A stretch of 64,000 nt of DNA from Gluconacetobacter johannae. GTDB taxonomy: Bacteria > Pseudomonadota > Alphaproteobacteria > Acetobacterales > Acetobacteraceae. The translations under genes and the position numbers were made by a program. The notes below the pieces were generated by a model. That model saw nothing but the letters and a program-made list of their open reading frames with translations. It was not told where the DNA came from and made no database searches. How positions within the stretch are numbered: the stretch's first letter is position 1; every line of letters starts with the position of its first letter. Below, piece after piece: positions 7,756-17,117 of this stretch. The stretch spans positions 1 through 64,000 of the forward strand of contig NZ_JABEQH010000016.1 of assembly GCF_014174305.1 (NCBI RefSeq), given 5' to 3'.

Positions 7756-9435
7756 ATGGCCGCCACGCAATATGTCTATGTGATGAAGGACCTGACCAAG
7801 GCGTATCCGGGCGGGCGCGAGGTCTTCAAGGGCATCACCCTGTCCTTCCTGCCGGGGGTCAAGATCGGCGTGCTGGGCGTCAACGGCGCCGGCAAGTCCA
7901 CCCTGCTGAAGATCATGGCGGGGATCGAGAAGGAATATGGCGGCGAGGCCTGGGCCGCCGAGGGCGCGCGCATCGGCTACCTGGAGCAGGAGCCCAAGCT
8001 GGACGAGTCGCTGACGGTGGGCGAGAACGTGGCGCTGGGCTTCGGCGACCTGAAGACCGCCGTCGATCGCTTCAACGAGATCTCGATGAAGTTCGCCGAG
8101 CCGATGTCGGACGACGAGATGAACGCCCTGCTGGCCGAGCAGGCCGAACTGCAGGAAAAGATCGAGGCCGGCGACGGCTGGGAGCTGGACCGCAAGATCG
8201 ACATCGCGCTGGACGCCCTGCGCTGCCCGCCCGCCGAAAGCCCCGTGACCCGCCTGTCGGGCGGCGAGCGCCGGCGCGTGGCGCTGTGCCGCCTGCTGCT
8301 GGAAAAGCCCGACCTGCTGCTGCTGGACGAACCGACCAACCATCTGGACGCCGAAAGCGTGGCCTGGCTGGAGCGGACCCTGCGCGACTACGAGGGCACG
8401 GTGATGGTCATCACCCATGACCGCTACTTCCTCGACAACGTCACCAACTGGATCCTGGAGCTGGAGCGCGGCCGGGGCTTTCCGTTCCAGGGCAATTATT
8501 CCTCGTGGCTGGTGCAGAAGCGCAAGCGCCTGGCCCAGGAGGAAAAGGAGGAAAGTGCGCGCCAGCGCGCCCTGGCCGCCGAACAGGAATGGATCGGCTC
8601 CAGCCCCAAGGCCCGGCAGGCCAAGAGCAAGTCGCGCATCGCCCGCTACGAGGAGATGCTGGCCCAGAACGCCGAGCGCGCCACCGGCGTCGCCGACATC
8701 GTCATTCCGCCCGGCCCCCGCCTGGGCGGCACGGTCATCGAGGCCGAGGACCTGCGGAAGGCTTTCGGCAACCGGCTGCTGATCGACGACCTCAGCTTCC
8801 GGCTGCCGCCGGGCGGCATCGTGGGCGTCATCGGGCCGAACGGCGCCGGCAAATCCACCCTGTTCCGCATGATCGTGGGGCAGGAGCAGCCCGATTCCGG
8901 CACGCTGAAGGTCGGCGAGACCGTGAAGCTGGGCTATGTGGACCAGTCCCGCGACAGCCTGGACGACGACAAATCGGTCTGGGAGGAAATCTCGGGCGGG
9001 ACCGACGTGATCTATCTGGGCAAGCGCGCGGTGCCGTCGCGCGCCTATGTCGGCGCCTTCAACTTCAAGGGCGCGGACCAGCAGAAGAAGGTCGGCATCC
9101 TGTCGGGCGGCGAGCGCAACCGCGTGCACCTGGCCAAGATGCTGCGCCAGGAAAGCAACGTCATCCTGCTCGACGAACCGACGAACGACCTGGATGTCGA
9201 TACGCTGCGCGCGCTGGAAGACGCGCTGGCCGAATTCGCGGGCTGCGCCGTCATCATCAGCCATGACCGCTGGTTCCTGGACCGCCTGGCCACGCACATC
9301 CTGGCCTTCGAGGGCGACAGCCATGTCGAATGGTTCGAGGGGAACTTCCAGGCCTACGAAGAGGACAAGCGACGCCGACTCGGCCCCGATGCGACCGAAC
9401 CCGGACGGATCAAGTACCGACCCCTCGCGCGCTGA
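7756..9435 (+). CDS. ettA: Energy-dependent translational throttle protein EttA (ABC-F ATPase)
   Basis: EttA is a soluble ABC-F protein that binds the ribosomal E site and gates the first peptide bond according to ADP/ATP ratio. The start at ATG 7756 gives MAATQYVYVMKDLTKAYPGG, the standard EttA N-terminus, and 559 residues. Cassette 1 has GVNGAGKST near residue 41, LSGGERRRV near 167 and LLLLDEPTNHLD near 188. An arm and linker region follow (ESARQRALAAEQEWIGSSPK). Cassette 2 has GPNGAGKST near 361, LSGGERNRV near 450 and VILLDEPTNDLD near 471. Both catalytic Glu residues are present. There are no membrane segments. Confidence 0.95.
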   Translation: MAATQYVYVMKDLTKAYPGGREVFKGITLSFLPGVKIGVLGVNGAGKSTLLKIMAGIEKEYGGEAWAAEGARIGYLEQEPKLDESLTVGENVALGFGDLKTAVDRFNEISMKFAEPMSDDEMNALLAEQAELQEKIEAGDGWELDRKIDIALDALRCPPAESPVTRLSGGERRRVALCRLLLEKPDLLLLDEPTNHLDAESVAWLERTLRDYEGTVMVITHDRYFLDNVTNWILELERGRGFPFQGNYSSWLVQKRKRLAQEEKEESARQRALAAEQEWIGSSPKARQAKSKSRIARYEEMLAQNAERATGVADIVIPPGPRLGGTVIEAEDLRKAFGNRLLIDDLSFRLPPGGIVGVIGPNGAGKSTLFRMIVGQEQPDSGTLKVGETVKLGYVDQSRDSLDDDKSVWEEISGGTDVIYLGKRAVPSRAYVGAFNFKGADQQKKVGILSGGERNRVHLAKMLRQESNVILLDEPTNDLDVDTLRALEDALAEFAGCAVIISHDRWFLDRLATHILAFEGDSHVEWFEGNFQAYEEDKRRRLGPDATEPGRIKYRPLAR

Positions 9436-9535
9436 GGCCGCACCTGCCCCGCCCGCCGGGCGCGCCCGCGACCGGCACCCCAATCGCGGGCCGTGGGGCT
9501 GGCCCGTCTGGATGGCGGGGCGGGAAGGCCGCGCC

Positions 9536-10078
9536 ATGATCGCGGGCGGGCACATCCGCACCGCGCGGCTGGAGCTGGAACCGGTGTCGTGGCGGGACAT
9601 GGACGACATGGCCCGCCTGAAGGCCGACGCCGGCGCGTTCGGCATGATGCTGGGCGGCGTGCGCTCGCGCCAGCAGAGCGAGATCGAAATGGCCGAGGAC
9701 CTGGCCTGCTGGGCGCGCTGCGGGGTGGGCATCTTCGTCATGCGCGAAGAAGGCCGTTTCATCGGCATGACGGGGCTGCACCAGCGGCCCGACGGCCGGG
9801 GCATGGGCCTGCGCTTCGCGCTCTGGCCGTGGGCGGCGGGGCGCGGACTGGCGCGCGAGGCCGCATCGACGGTGCTGAATTTCGCCCACGACGCCGGGCT
9901 GCGGCGCGTGGTGGCGGTCACGCGCGACACCAACATCGCCTCGCGCACCATCCTGGGCGGCATCGGCATGACGCCGTGCGACAGCTTCATGCGCGACGGG
10001 CACCGGATGCTGGTCTACGAAAGCGTCCGCATGGCCCGGCATGAGGCGCCGCCGCCGCGCCGGCCCGGCGGCGGCTGA
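9536..10078 (+). CDS. GNAT family N-acetyltransferase (RimJ/RimL-like)
   Basis: I start this gene at ATG 9536, which has GGAAGG about 8 bases upstream; ATG 9512 is the in-frame alternative. The 180-residue product begins IRTARLELEPVSWRDMDDM, typical of the RimJ/RimL branch. The acetyl-CoA fold is seen in GIFVMREEGRFIGMTGLH, in RGLAREAASTVLNFAHDAGLRRVVAVT and in NIASRTILGGIGM. Members acetylate N-termini or small metabolites; the substrate here is not predictable. It follows ettA by 100 bases on the same strand and may share its transcript. A poly(C) run follows the gene. Confidence 0.88.
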   Translation: MIAGGHIRTARLELEPVSWRDMDDMARLKADAGAFGMMLGGVRSRQQSEIEMAEDLACWARCGVGIFVMREEGRFIGMTGLHQRPDGRGMGLRFALWPWAAGRGLAREAASTVLNFAHDAGLRRVVAVTRDTNIASRTILGGIGMTPCDSFMRDGHRMLVYESVRMARHEAPPPRRPGGG

Positions 10079-10104
10079 ACCGGCCGGGGCGGCCTGCCGG
10101 CGCG

Positions 10105-10119
10105 CCCCCCCCCCCCCCC
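10105..10119. repeat. Homopolymer tract of 15 C
   Basis: Fifteen consecutive C residues lie 26 bases after the GNAT stop and about 423 bases before the autotransporter start. It is the only homopolymer of this length I see in the window. Tracts of this kind are prone to slipped-strand length change and also to sequencing error. Confidence 0.9.
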
Positions 10120-10542
10120 GAATCGGACCTGCACGGAAGGCGAAAACATTACTGGAGGGTATTGACTTAATCCTGGGGGGTGTTACCGAATATAGGATTT
10201 TTTGATAACATTCATGCGTCTGGTTAAAATGAAGATTAAAAGAAGAAAGCCTTATTTTTTCCAGGCGACAGAAAATTCGTTTTACATAAAAACGTCAAAT
10301 ATCCGCTGTGCATGCCGCGCGGCGGGCAATCCGACCCGGTCCGGGCATTTCTCTTTTCCTACTATTGCCATGGAGCCCGGAGATGGGCATTAAACGCTAT
10401 CTTGTCATGAAACCTGCCTCATCAACTGGCTGTTTCTGCGAAATCCCTGGAGCTGTTGGATAATTCCAAAAACGTGGCTGGATCCATCCAGAAACATCTC
10501 CTTATCTGCTCAAAATGATAGATTCCTGACGGGTGTGTATAG
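10120..10542. other. AT-rich leader region without a convincing gene
   Basis: This stretch is much more AT-rich than its surroundings, with A/T runs around 10190-10290 and 10500-10620. It contains a 63-codon frame at 10202-10393 that I do not accept as a gene. It probably carries the promoter and long 5' leader of the autotransporter gene. No clear hairpin or regulator site was identified. Confidence 0.5.
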
Positions 10543-13500
10543 ATGAAAAAGAAGTTAAATAAAAAAACGCGCACTCTGATGAAATTGAAGAAAATAAGTA
10601 AATCCACAAACAATATTAATGGGGCAAACGATAAAAATGAAAAATATTTTGTCCCGTTGACGAAATACCAGCCGGCCATGGCGCGGGCATTTCGTCTCGC
10701 CCTGGTCACATCTCCGTTTGCGACCCTCTCGCCCGCGGCCTTCGCCCAGACTCTGCCAAGCGATTACCTGTTTGCCATTACGGACGGAAGCGCGCCCAAT
10801 ACTGTCAGCTACACCACGGCAGGTAACTACCAAACCTATACGACCAGCTTCACGGCACAGGAAACGGGCACCAACTATGTCCTTTTCGCTTTCCGGAATG
10901 ATCCGGATTACTGGACCTTCGGCGATGTCAGCCTGACCGCGCAAGGCAGTTCAACCAATCTGCTGAACAACCCCTATTTTCTCAGCGGTGGCGCCATCAG
11001 TGATCTGAATAATCTTCAGGCGCCTGCCGAATGGGGTGTTGTCTATCAAAATGGAACCGTGCCCAACGCTGCCGGCGAGTGGAACGCGCCGACAAGCTCG
11101 GCCGGGCCGTCCACGCCGTCCATTGAAAACAGCACGGCGGGATCATGGTATGATGGCGCGGTAGGCAGTTTCGACGGCATCTACCAAGGCATCAATCTGG
11201 TCGCCGGCGACAGCTATACGCTGTCCTTCACGGCTAGCTCGGGCGAAGCGGCCGACTCGAGCTCCGTCCAGCTCGGTGTCTATACCGGGTCATGTGTGTC
11301 CTTGACATCCGGTACAAGCTGCGTCCCGGACAATTCCGGATTTGCGGTCTCCGCAACACCCGCGGAGGCGGCCAATGCCGGATCTCCCGGAGTGGCGATG
11401 ACGACCCGGCAGAACGCTGCCGGACTGGCGTCAACTCCGGCATCCATTCTGCCTGTGTTTGATGGCGGAACGCTGGTACTCGATGGTACGCCCCTCACTC
11501 CGTATACATTCTCCATCACCGGCAACAATGGCTCGATCGACCTCGCAGGGCAAAGCGCGACGATTTCCAACCCGATATCAGACGCGCTCGTTGGAACTCC
11601 GGGCGGCCTGACCATCACCAATAGTGGAAGTGGCGGCGCCCTGACCCTGAGCGGCGCCAACAGCTACACCGGCGGCACGACCATCGCTTCCGGCGCGGGG
11701 CTGAACCTGTCGGGTTCGGTCGCCGGTGCGGTCGCGAACGCCGGCACGCTGACGCTGGACGGCGGTGCGGTCGGCGGCACGGTGACAAACAACGGCGCGC
11801 TGAGCGTCACCGCCAACGGTGGCTCGGTCGGCTCGCTGACCGGGTCGGGTGCCGGCACGCTCAACGGCAACCTGACGCTGACGAACGCCGCCGACACCTA
11901 CGCGGGTGCGCTGAGCGGCACCGGTGGGCTGACACTGTCGGGCGGCAGCGAGACGCTGACCGGCACGAACACTTACACCGGCGGCACGACCATCAACGCC
12001 GGCACGCTGACGGGGACGACGGCCAGTTTCGGTTCCGGGGCGATCACCAATAACGGGACGCTGGATATCAGCCAGAACACGGACGGCATATTGTTGAATG
12101 CCGTGTCCGGCAGTGGCGCGCTGGTGAAGGACGGCTCGGGCACGGTGACGCTGGCGGGCCCCATGAGCTACACGGGCGGCACCGTGGTCAATTCGGGAAC
12201 GCTGGCGATGTCCGGCTTCCCTAACGTCCTGTCGCCCGGCAGTATGACGGTCAACGGCACGCTCGATGTCTCCGGCGTGTTGGGCGGCATGCCAGTCACA
12301 TCGCTGTCGGGCAGCGGGGTGGTGGCGCTGGGTAGCCGGAACCTGACGTTGAGCCATGCATCGGGCACCTTCTCGGGCACAATAACCGATGGGGGCATCG
12401 CAGGGGGCACGGGCGGCAGCCTGACGCTGTCGGATGGCACCGAGACGCTGACCGGCACAAATACCTATACAGGCGCGACTGCGATCAACGGCGGAACCCT
12501 GGCGCTGTCGGGCTCGGGCAGTATCGCGGCCTCGACCGGCCTGTTGGTTTCTCCGGTCGGTACTTTCGATATTTCCGGCACGACGAACGGCGCATCGGTG
12601 TCTGGTCTTACATCTTTCGGCACGACTGCGCTGGGCGGCAAGACGCTGACACTGACGGGGATGGGGACGGGGACGGCAGGCCCTCCCTTTTCCGGCCCTG
12701 CTATGACACTGGCGGGTGGCGTGACGGCTACCCCGCAAAATATGCTGATAGGCGCCATCACCGATGGCGGGATCGCCGGCGGGACAGGGGGTGGACTGAC
12801 GCTTGCGTCCGGCAGCGCCACCGGCACCGTGGCGACCATCCTCTCCACCACCGGGACCTATACCGGATTGACCACCATCGGCAGCGGCACGGCTCTGATC
12901 GCGGGTCAGGGCTTGGGCGGGTCCCCCATCAGCTTCGCCAGTTCGTCGGGCGTGGTGGATCACGGTATCTTCGATATTTCGATAAATGGCGGGGTAACGT
13001 TCTCCGCCGATGAAAGCACGGCAACATTCGGGGCTGAGACGACCAGCGTCACCTCGTTGTCGGGTGATGGTATCGTGTCGCTGGGCAGCCAGAACCTGAC
13101 CCTGACCGGTGCGTCCGGAACCTTCTCGGGCACCATTACCGACGACAGCCTCGCCAGCCAGGCTGTGGCGTCGTCCTCGGCCTGTCAAAGCGCCTTCGGT
13201 TCCTCGACATGCGTCATGACCGGTGGTGGCAGCCTGACCCTTGCGGGCGGCACCGAAACGCTGAGCGGCACGAACACCTACACCGGCGGCACGACCATCG
13301 CTTCCGGCGCGGGGCTGAACCTGTCGGGCTCGGTGGTCGGCGCGGTCGCGAACGCGGGCACGCTGACGCTGGACGGCGGCATCGTCGGCGGCACGGTGAC
13401 GGACAGCGGCGCGCTGACCGTCACGGGCAATGGCGGCTCGGCCGGGTCGCTGGCGGGCAACGGCACGGCCAGCCTTGCCGGCACGCTGATGCTGACCAAT

Positions 13501-16500
13501 GCGGCCGATAGCTTCAGCGGCGACGCCAGCGGCACGGGCGGCCTGACCATCGCGGGCGGCAACGAGACACTGACCGGCGCCAACAGCTACACCGGCGGCA
13601 CGACCATCGCTTCCGGCGCGGGGCTGAACCTGTCGGGTTCGGTGGCCGGTGCGGTCGCGAACGCGGGCACGCTGACGCTGGACGGCGGCATCGTCGGCGG
13701 CACGGTGACGGACAGCGGCGCGCTGAGCGTCACCGCCAACGGCGGCTCGGCCGGCTCGCTGGCCGGGTCGGGTGCCGGCACGCTCAACGGCAACCTGACG
13801 CTGACGAACGCGTCTGACACCTACGCGGGTGCGCTGAGCGGTATCGGCGGGCTGACACTGCTGGGTGGCACCGAGACGCTGACCGGCACAAATACCTATA
13901 CAGGCCCGACTGCGATCAACGGCGGGACCCTGGCGCTGTCGGGCTCGGGCAGTATCGCGGCCTCGACCGGCCTGTTGGTTTCTCCGGTCGGCACCTTCGA
14001 TATTTCCGGCACGACGAACGGCGCATCGGTGTCTGGTCTTACATCTTTCGGCACGACTGCGCTGGGCGGCAAGACGCTGACACTGACGGGGACGGCAGGC
14101 TCTTCCGACCCTGTTGTGACACTGGCGGGTGGCGTGATGGCTACCCTGCAAAATATGCTGACGGGCGCCATCACCGATGGCGGGATCGCCGGCGGGACAG
14201 GGGGCGGACTGACGCTTGCGTCCGGCAGCGCCACCGGCACCGTGGCGACCCTCCTCTCCGCCACCGAGACCTATACCGGATTGACCACCATCGGCAGCGG
14301 CACGGCTCTGATCGCGGCCCCGACCCTGGGCGGAACTCCGACCAGCTTCGCCAGTTCGTCGGGCGTGGTGGATCACGGTATCTTCGATATTTCGATAAAT
14401 GGCGGGGTAACGTTCTCCGCCGATCGAAGCACGGCAACATTCGGGGCTGAGACGACCAGCGTCACCTCGTTGTCGGGTGACGGCATCGTGTCGCTGGGTA
14501 ACCAGAACCTGACCCTGACCGGTGCGTCCGGAACCTTCTCGGGCACCATTACCGACGACAGCCTCGCCAGCCGGGCTGTGGCGTCGTCCTCGGCCTGTCA
14601 AAACGTTTTCGGTCCCCCGACACCGACATGCGCCATGACCGGTGGTGGCAGCCTGACCCTTGCGGGCGGCACCGAAACGCTGAGCGGCACGAACACCTAC
14701 ACCGGCGGCACGACCATCGCTTCCGGCGCGGGCCTGACCCTGTCCGGCTCGGTGGTCGGCGCGGTCGCGAACGCGGGCACGCTGACGCTGGACGGCGGCA
14801 CCGTCGGCGGCACGGTGACGGACAACGGCGCGCTGACCGTCACCGCCAACGGCGGCTCGGTCGGCTCGCTGGCCGGGTCGGGTGCCGGCACGCTCAACGG
14901 CAACCTGACGCTGACGAACGCGTCCGACACCTACGCGGGTGCGCTGAGCGGCATCGGCGGGCTGACCCTTGCGGGCGGCAACGAGACGCTGAGCGGCGCC
15001 AACAGCTACAGCGGCGGCACCACCATCCGGTCGGGAACGCTGACCGGGACGACGGCGAGCTTCGGTTCCGGCGCGATCGTGGACAACGGCACGCTGGAAC
15101 TGTCGCAGGACCGCGACGGCACGCTGGCCAACACGGTCAGCGGGACGGGCAGCCTGACCAAGTCGGGCACGGGCAACGTGACGCTGGCGGCGGCGAACAG
15201 CTATACCGGCGGCACGAGGCTTGCCGACGGCACGCTGACGCTGACCAACGAATCGGCCATCGGCACCGGGACGTTGAACATGGCCGAGGGCACCAGGATC
15301 GTCCTGGCGGGCAGCGACCTGACCCTGCACAACGCGATCATCCTGAATGGCGACCCGACGATCGACGTCGCCAGCGGCACCGCGACCCTGGCCGGCCAGA
15401 TCAGCGATGGCACGGCGGCGGGCGATATCGTGAAGACGGGCACGGGCACGCTGGTCCTGAACGGCGACAGCACCTACAGCCGTGGCACGGAAATCGCCGG
15501 CGGCACGTTGCAGGTCGATGGCAACCTGGTCAGTCCCGTGGTGGCCGACAGCGGCGCCACCCTGTCGGGCACGGGCTCGGTCGGCGCCACGACCATCAAC
15601 AGCGGGGCGACGCTTTCGCCGGCGGGTAACGGGTCGGTCGGCACGCTGAGGGTCAATGGCGACCTGACGCTGGCGACGGGCTCGAACTACGTCGTCAGCG
15701 TGAACAGTGCCGGCGCTCACGATGCGGTGCAGGTGTCCGGCCATGTCACGCTGGGCCAAGGCACCGTTACCGTCCTTGCGGCCGATGGGGCGTGGAACAT
15801 CACCCAACCCAACACGATCATCAGCGCGGCCGGCGGGGCCAGCGGCACGTTCGGTTCCGTGGTCTCGAACTTCGCCTTCCTCAACTCGGCCGTCACCGCG
15901 GGAACGGGCGGCATCGTCGTGACGCTGCAACGTAACGGGCTGGACTTTTCCGGCGTCGGCACGACACGCAACCAGGTCGCCACCGGCGAGGCGCTGGACG
16001 GCGTGACCTCGGGCGCGTTGTATAACGCCCTGGTGCAGACCGACGCGGCCACGGCGCGTCATGCGCTGACGGCGCTGTCGGGCGAGATCCACGCCTCGGC
16101 GCGCACGGCGCTGATCCAGGACAGCTATTACGTGCGCGATGCGGCGGTCGAGCGGCTGCGCGGGGCCGAATGCGCGCCGGGTGCTGCCAGCGGCATGAAG
16201 ACGGCCTCGGGCAACGGCGCGGGCGCGGCCTGCGGGGCGGAGCAGGTGTCGCTGTGGATGCAGGATTACGGCTCGTTCGGCCATAACGCCGGCAGCGCCA
16301 ACGCCTCGGGCATGGGGCATTCGACCGGCGGCTTCGTGCTGGGGGCGGACGCGCCGGTACTGGGCTGGCACGTCGGCGGCCTGGTCGGCTACGGCCATAC
16401 CTCCTTCGACAGCGGCGCGGTGTCGTCCTACGGGCACAGCAGCAATGTCAGCCTGGGCGGCTACGCCGGCACGCACTGGGGCCGCCTGGCCCTGCGGATG

Positions 16501-17064
16501 GGGGCGAGCTATACGTGGAACATGCTGTCCATGACGCGCAATGTCGGGTTCATGGGCTTCTCGGACCGGCTGAACACCGACTATAACGGCGGCACCGCGC
16601 AGGCCTTCGGCGACCTGGGATATCGCTTCGACCTGGGTCCGGCGATGGTCGAGCCCTTCGCCAACGTCGCCTATGTCAACCTGCACACCAACGGCTACAC
16701 CGAACATGGCGGGGCGGCCGCGCTGGCCGGCCGGGCGACCGATACCGGGGTCACCTATTCGACCTTCGGGGCGCGGTTCGCCAGCACCTTCCGGGTGGGC
16801 GCCGTGGCGCTGACGCCGAATGCGACGCTGGGCTATCGCCATGCCTTCGGCCTGACGGTGCCGACGCTGCACCAGGCGTTCGTGACCGGTGGCGCGGCCT
16901 TCGACGTGGCGGGCGTGCCCCTGTCCACCGACGCGGCGCTGCTGAAGGCCGGGCTGCAGGCGAAGCTGACCGACCGGCTGGATGTCGGCGTCTCCTATAT
17001 CGGGCAGTATGGCGACCATTCCACCGACAGCGGCCTGACCGGCAACGTCAAGGTGAAGTTCTGA
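10543..17064 (+). CDS. Giant autotransporter adhesin with PATR repeats and C-terminal beta-barrel
   Basis: This 2173-residue type V secreted surface protein starts at ATG 10543. It has an extended, Lys-rich N-terminus and a signal region ending in AAFAQT near residue 69, so export by Sec with an extended signal peptide is likely. Residues about 75-260 resemble a galactose-binding-like jelly roll (LLNNPYFLSGG, GSFDGIYQGINLVAGDSYTLSF). From about 345 to 1650 there are at least 11 passenger repeats of the type LTGTNTYTGGTTI, which mark beta-helix turns. A barrel domain runs from about 1900 (VSLWMQDYGSFGHNAGS) to the last residue, Phe, ending GNVKVKF. Two long internal duplications are visible (see repeats). 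The first 50 codons are AT-rich and unlike the rest, which suggests an acquired 5' end. The role is likely adhesion or biofilm. Confidence 0.93.
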   Translation: MKKKLNKKTRTLMKLKKISKSTNNINGANDKNEKYFVPLTKYQPAMARAFRLALVTSPFATLSPAAFAQTLPSDYLFAITDGSAPNTVSYTTAGNYQTYTTSFTAQETGTNYVLFAFRNDPDYWTFGDVSLTAQGSSTNLLNNPYFLSGGAISDLNNLQAPAEWGVVYQNGTVPNAAGEWNAPTSSAGPSTPSIENSTAGSWYDGAVGSFDGIYQGINLVAGDSYTLSFTASSGEAADSSSVQLGVYTGSCVSLTSGTSCVPDNSGFAVSATPAEAANAGSPGVAMTTRQNAAGLASTPASILPVFDGGTLVLDGTPLTPYTFSITGNNGSIDLAGQSATISNPISDALVGTPGGLTITNSGSGGALTLSGANSYTGGTTIASGAGLNLSGSVAGAVANAGTLTLDGGAVGGTVTNNGALSVTANGGSVGSLTGSGAGTLNGNLTLTNAADTYAGALSGTGGLTLSGGSETLTGTNTYTGGTTINAGTLTGTTASFGSGAITNNGTLDISQNTDGILLNAVSGSGALVKDGSGTVTLAGPMSYTGGTVVNSGTLAMSGFPNVLSPGSMTVNGTLDVSGVLGGMPVTSLSGSGVVALGSRNLTLSHASGTFSGTITDGGIAGGTGGSLTLSDGTETLTGTNTYTGATAINGGTLALSGSGSIAASTGLLVSPVGTFDISGTTNGASVSGLTSFGTTALGGKTLTLTGMGTGTAGPPFSGPAMTLAGGVTATPQNMLIGAITDGGIAGGTGGGLTLASGSATGTVATILSTTGTYTGLTTIGSGTALIAGQGLGGSPISFASSSGVVDHGIFDISINGGVTFSADESTATFGAETTSVTSLSGDGIVSLGSQNLTLTGASGTFSGTITDDSLASQAVASSSACQSAFGSSTCVMTGGGSLTLAGGTETLSGTNTYTGGTTIASGAGLNLSGSVVGAVANAGTLTLDGGIVGGTVTDSGALTVTGNGGSAGSLAGNGTASLAGTLMLTNAADSFSGDASGTGGLTIAGGNETLTGANSYTGGTTIASGAGLNLSGSVAGAVANAGTLTLDGGIVGGTVTDSGALSVTANGGSAGSLAGSGAGTLNGNLTLTNASDTYAGALSGIGGLTLLGGTETLTGTNTYTGPTAINGGTLALSGSGSIAASTGLLVSPVGTFDISGTTNGASVSGLTSFGTTALGGKTLTLTGTAGSSDPVVTLAGGVMATLQNMLTGAITDGGIAGGTGGGLTLASGSATGTVATLLSATETYTGLTTIGSGTALIAAPTLGGTPTSFASSSGVVDHGIFDISINGGVTFSADRSTATFGAETTSVTSLSGDGIVSLGNQNLTLTGASGTFSGTITDDSLASRAVASSSACQNVFGPPTPTCAMTGGGSLTLAGGTETLSGTNTYTGGTTIASGAGLTLSGSVVGAVANAGTLTLDGGTVGGTVTDNGALTVTANGGSVGSLAGSGAGTLNGNLTLTNASDTYAGALSGIGGLTLAGGNETLSGANSYSGGTTIRSGTLTGTTASFGSGAIVDNGTLELSQDRDGTLANTVSGTGSLTKSGTGNVTLAAANSYTGGTRLADGTLTLTNESAIGTGTLNMAEGTRIVLAGSDLTLHNAIILNGDPTIDVASGTATLAGQISDGTAAGDIVKTGTGTLVLNGDSTYSRGTEIAGGTLQVDGNLVSPVVADSGATLSGTGSVGATTINSGATLSPAGNGSVGTLRVNGDLTLATGSNYVVSVNSAGAHDAVQVSGHVTLGQGTVTVLAADGAWNITQPNTIISAAGGASGTFGSVVSNFAFLNSAVTAGTGGIVVTLQRNGLDFSGVGTTRNQVATGEALDGVTSGALYNALVQTDAATARHALTALSGEIHASARTALIQDSYYVRDAAVERLRGAECAPGAASGMKTASGNGAGAACGAEQVSLWMQDYGSFGHNAGSANASGMGHSTGGFVLGADAPVLGWHVGGLVGYGHTSFDSGAVSSYGHSSNVSLGGYAGTHWGRLALRMGASYTWNMLSMTRNVGFMGFSDRLNTDYNGGTAQAFGDLGYRFDLGPAMVEPFANVAYVNLHTNGYTEHGGAAALAGRATDTGVTYSTFGARFASTFRVGAVALTPNATLGYRHAFGLTVPTLHQAFVTGGAAFDVAGVPLSTDAALLKAGLQAKLTDRLDVGVSYIGQYGDHSTDSGLTGNVKVKF
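12455..13280. repeat. Long internal duplication in the autotransporter, copy 1
   Basis: About 0.8 kb encoding ALSGSGSIAASTGLLVSPVG through the Cys-containing segment before TGGGSLTLAGGTETLSGTNTY recurs almost base for base about 1.41-1.43 kb downstream. The offset changes from 1431 to 1413 bases near 12660, where copy 2 lacks 18 bases. Confidence 0.85.
13885..14700. repeat. Long internal duplication in the autotransporter, copy 2
   Basis: This is the second copy of the 0.8-kb block at 12455-13280. It has scattered substitutions and an 18-base deletion in the run of ACGGGG units. Near 14610 the Cys-rich loop also differs by a few codons. All indels keep the frame. Confidence 0.85.
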
Positions 17065-17072
17065 TCCTCCAC

Positions 17073-17096
17073 GCCGTGGCCCGAGCGGGTCACGGC
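17073..17096. terminator. Hairpin after the autotransporter gene
   Basis: GCCGTGGCCC at 17073-17082 pairs with GGGTCACGGC at 17087-17096, with one G-T pair and a 4-base loop, 9 bases after the stop. There is no T tract, so it may be a 3' stabiliser or a Rho-assisted terminator. Confidence 0.45.
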
Positions 17097-17117
17097 CTCA
17101 CTGTCTGAAAGTCGGTC

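Noticed and set aside
10202-10393. 63-codon frame in the AT-rich leader
   Set aside because: No ribosome site, no recognisable product, and it spans a composition change; it is more likely leader DNA.
11578-17019. 1813-codon open frame antisense to the autotransporter
   Set aside because: It is the mirror of a GC-rich repetitive gene. Its product is a monotone Arg/Gln/Ala/His sequence without domains, and the plus-strand frame has clear autotransporter features.
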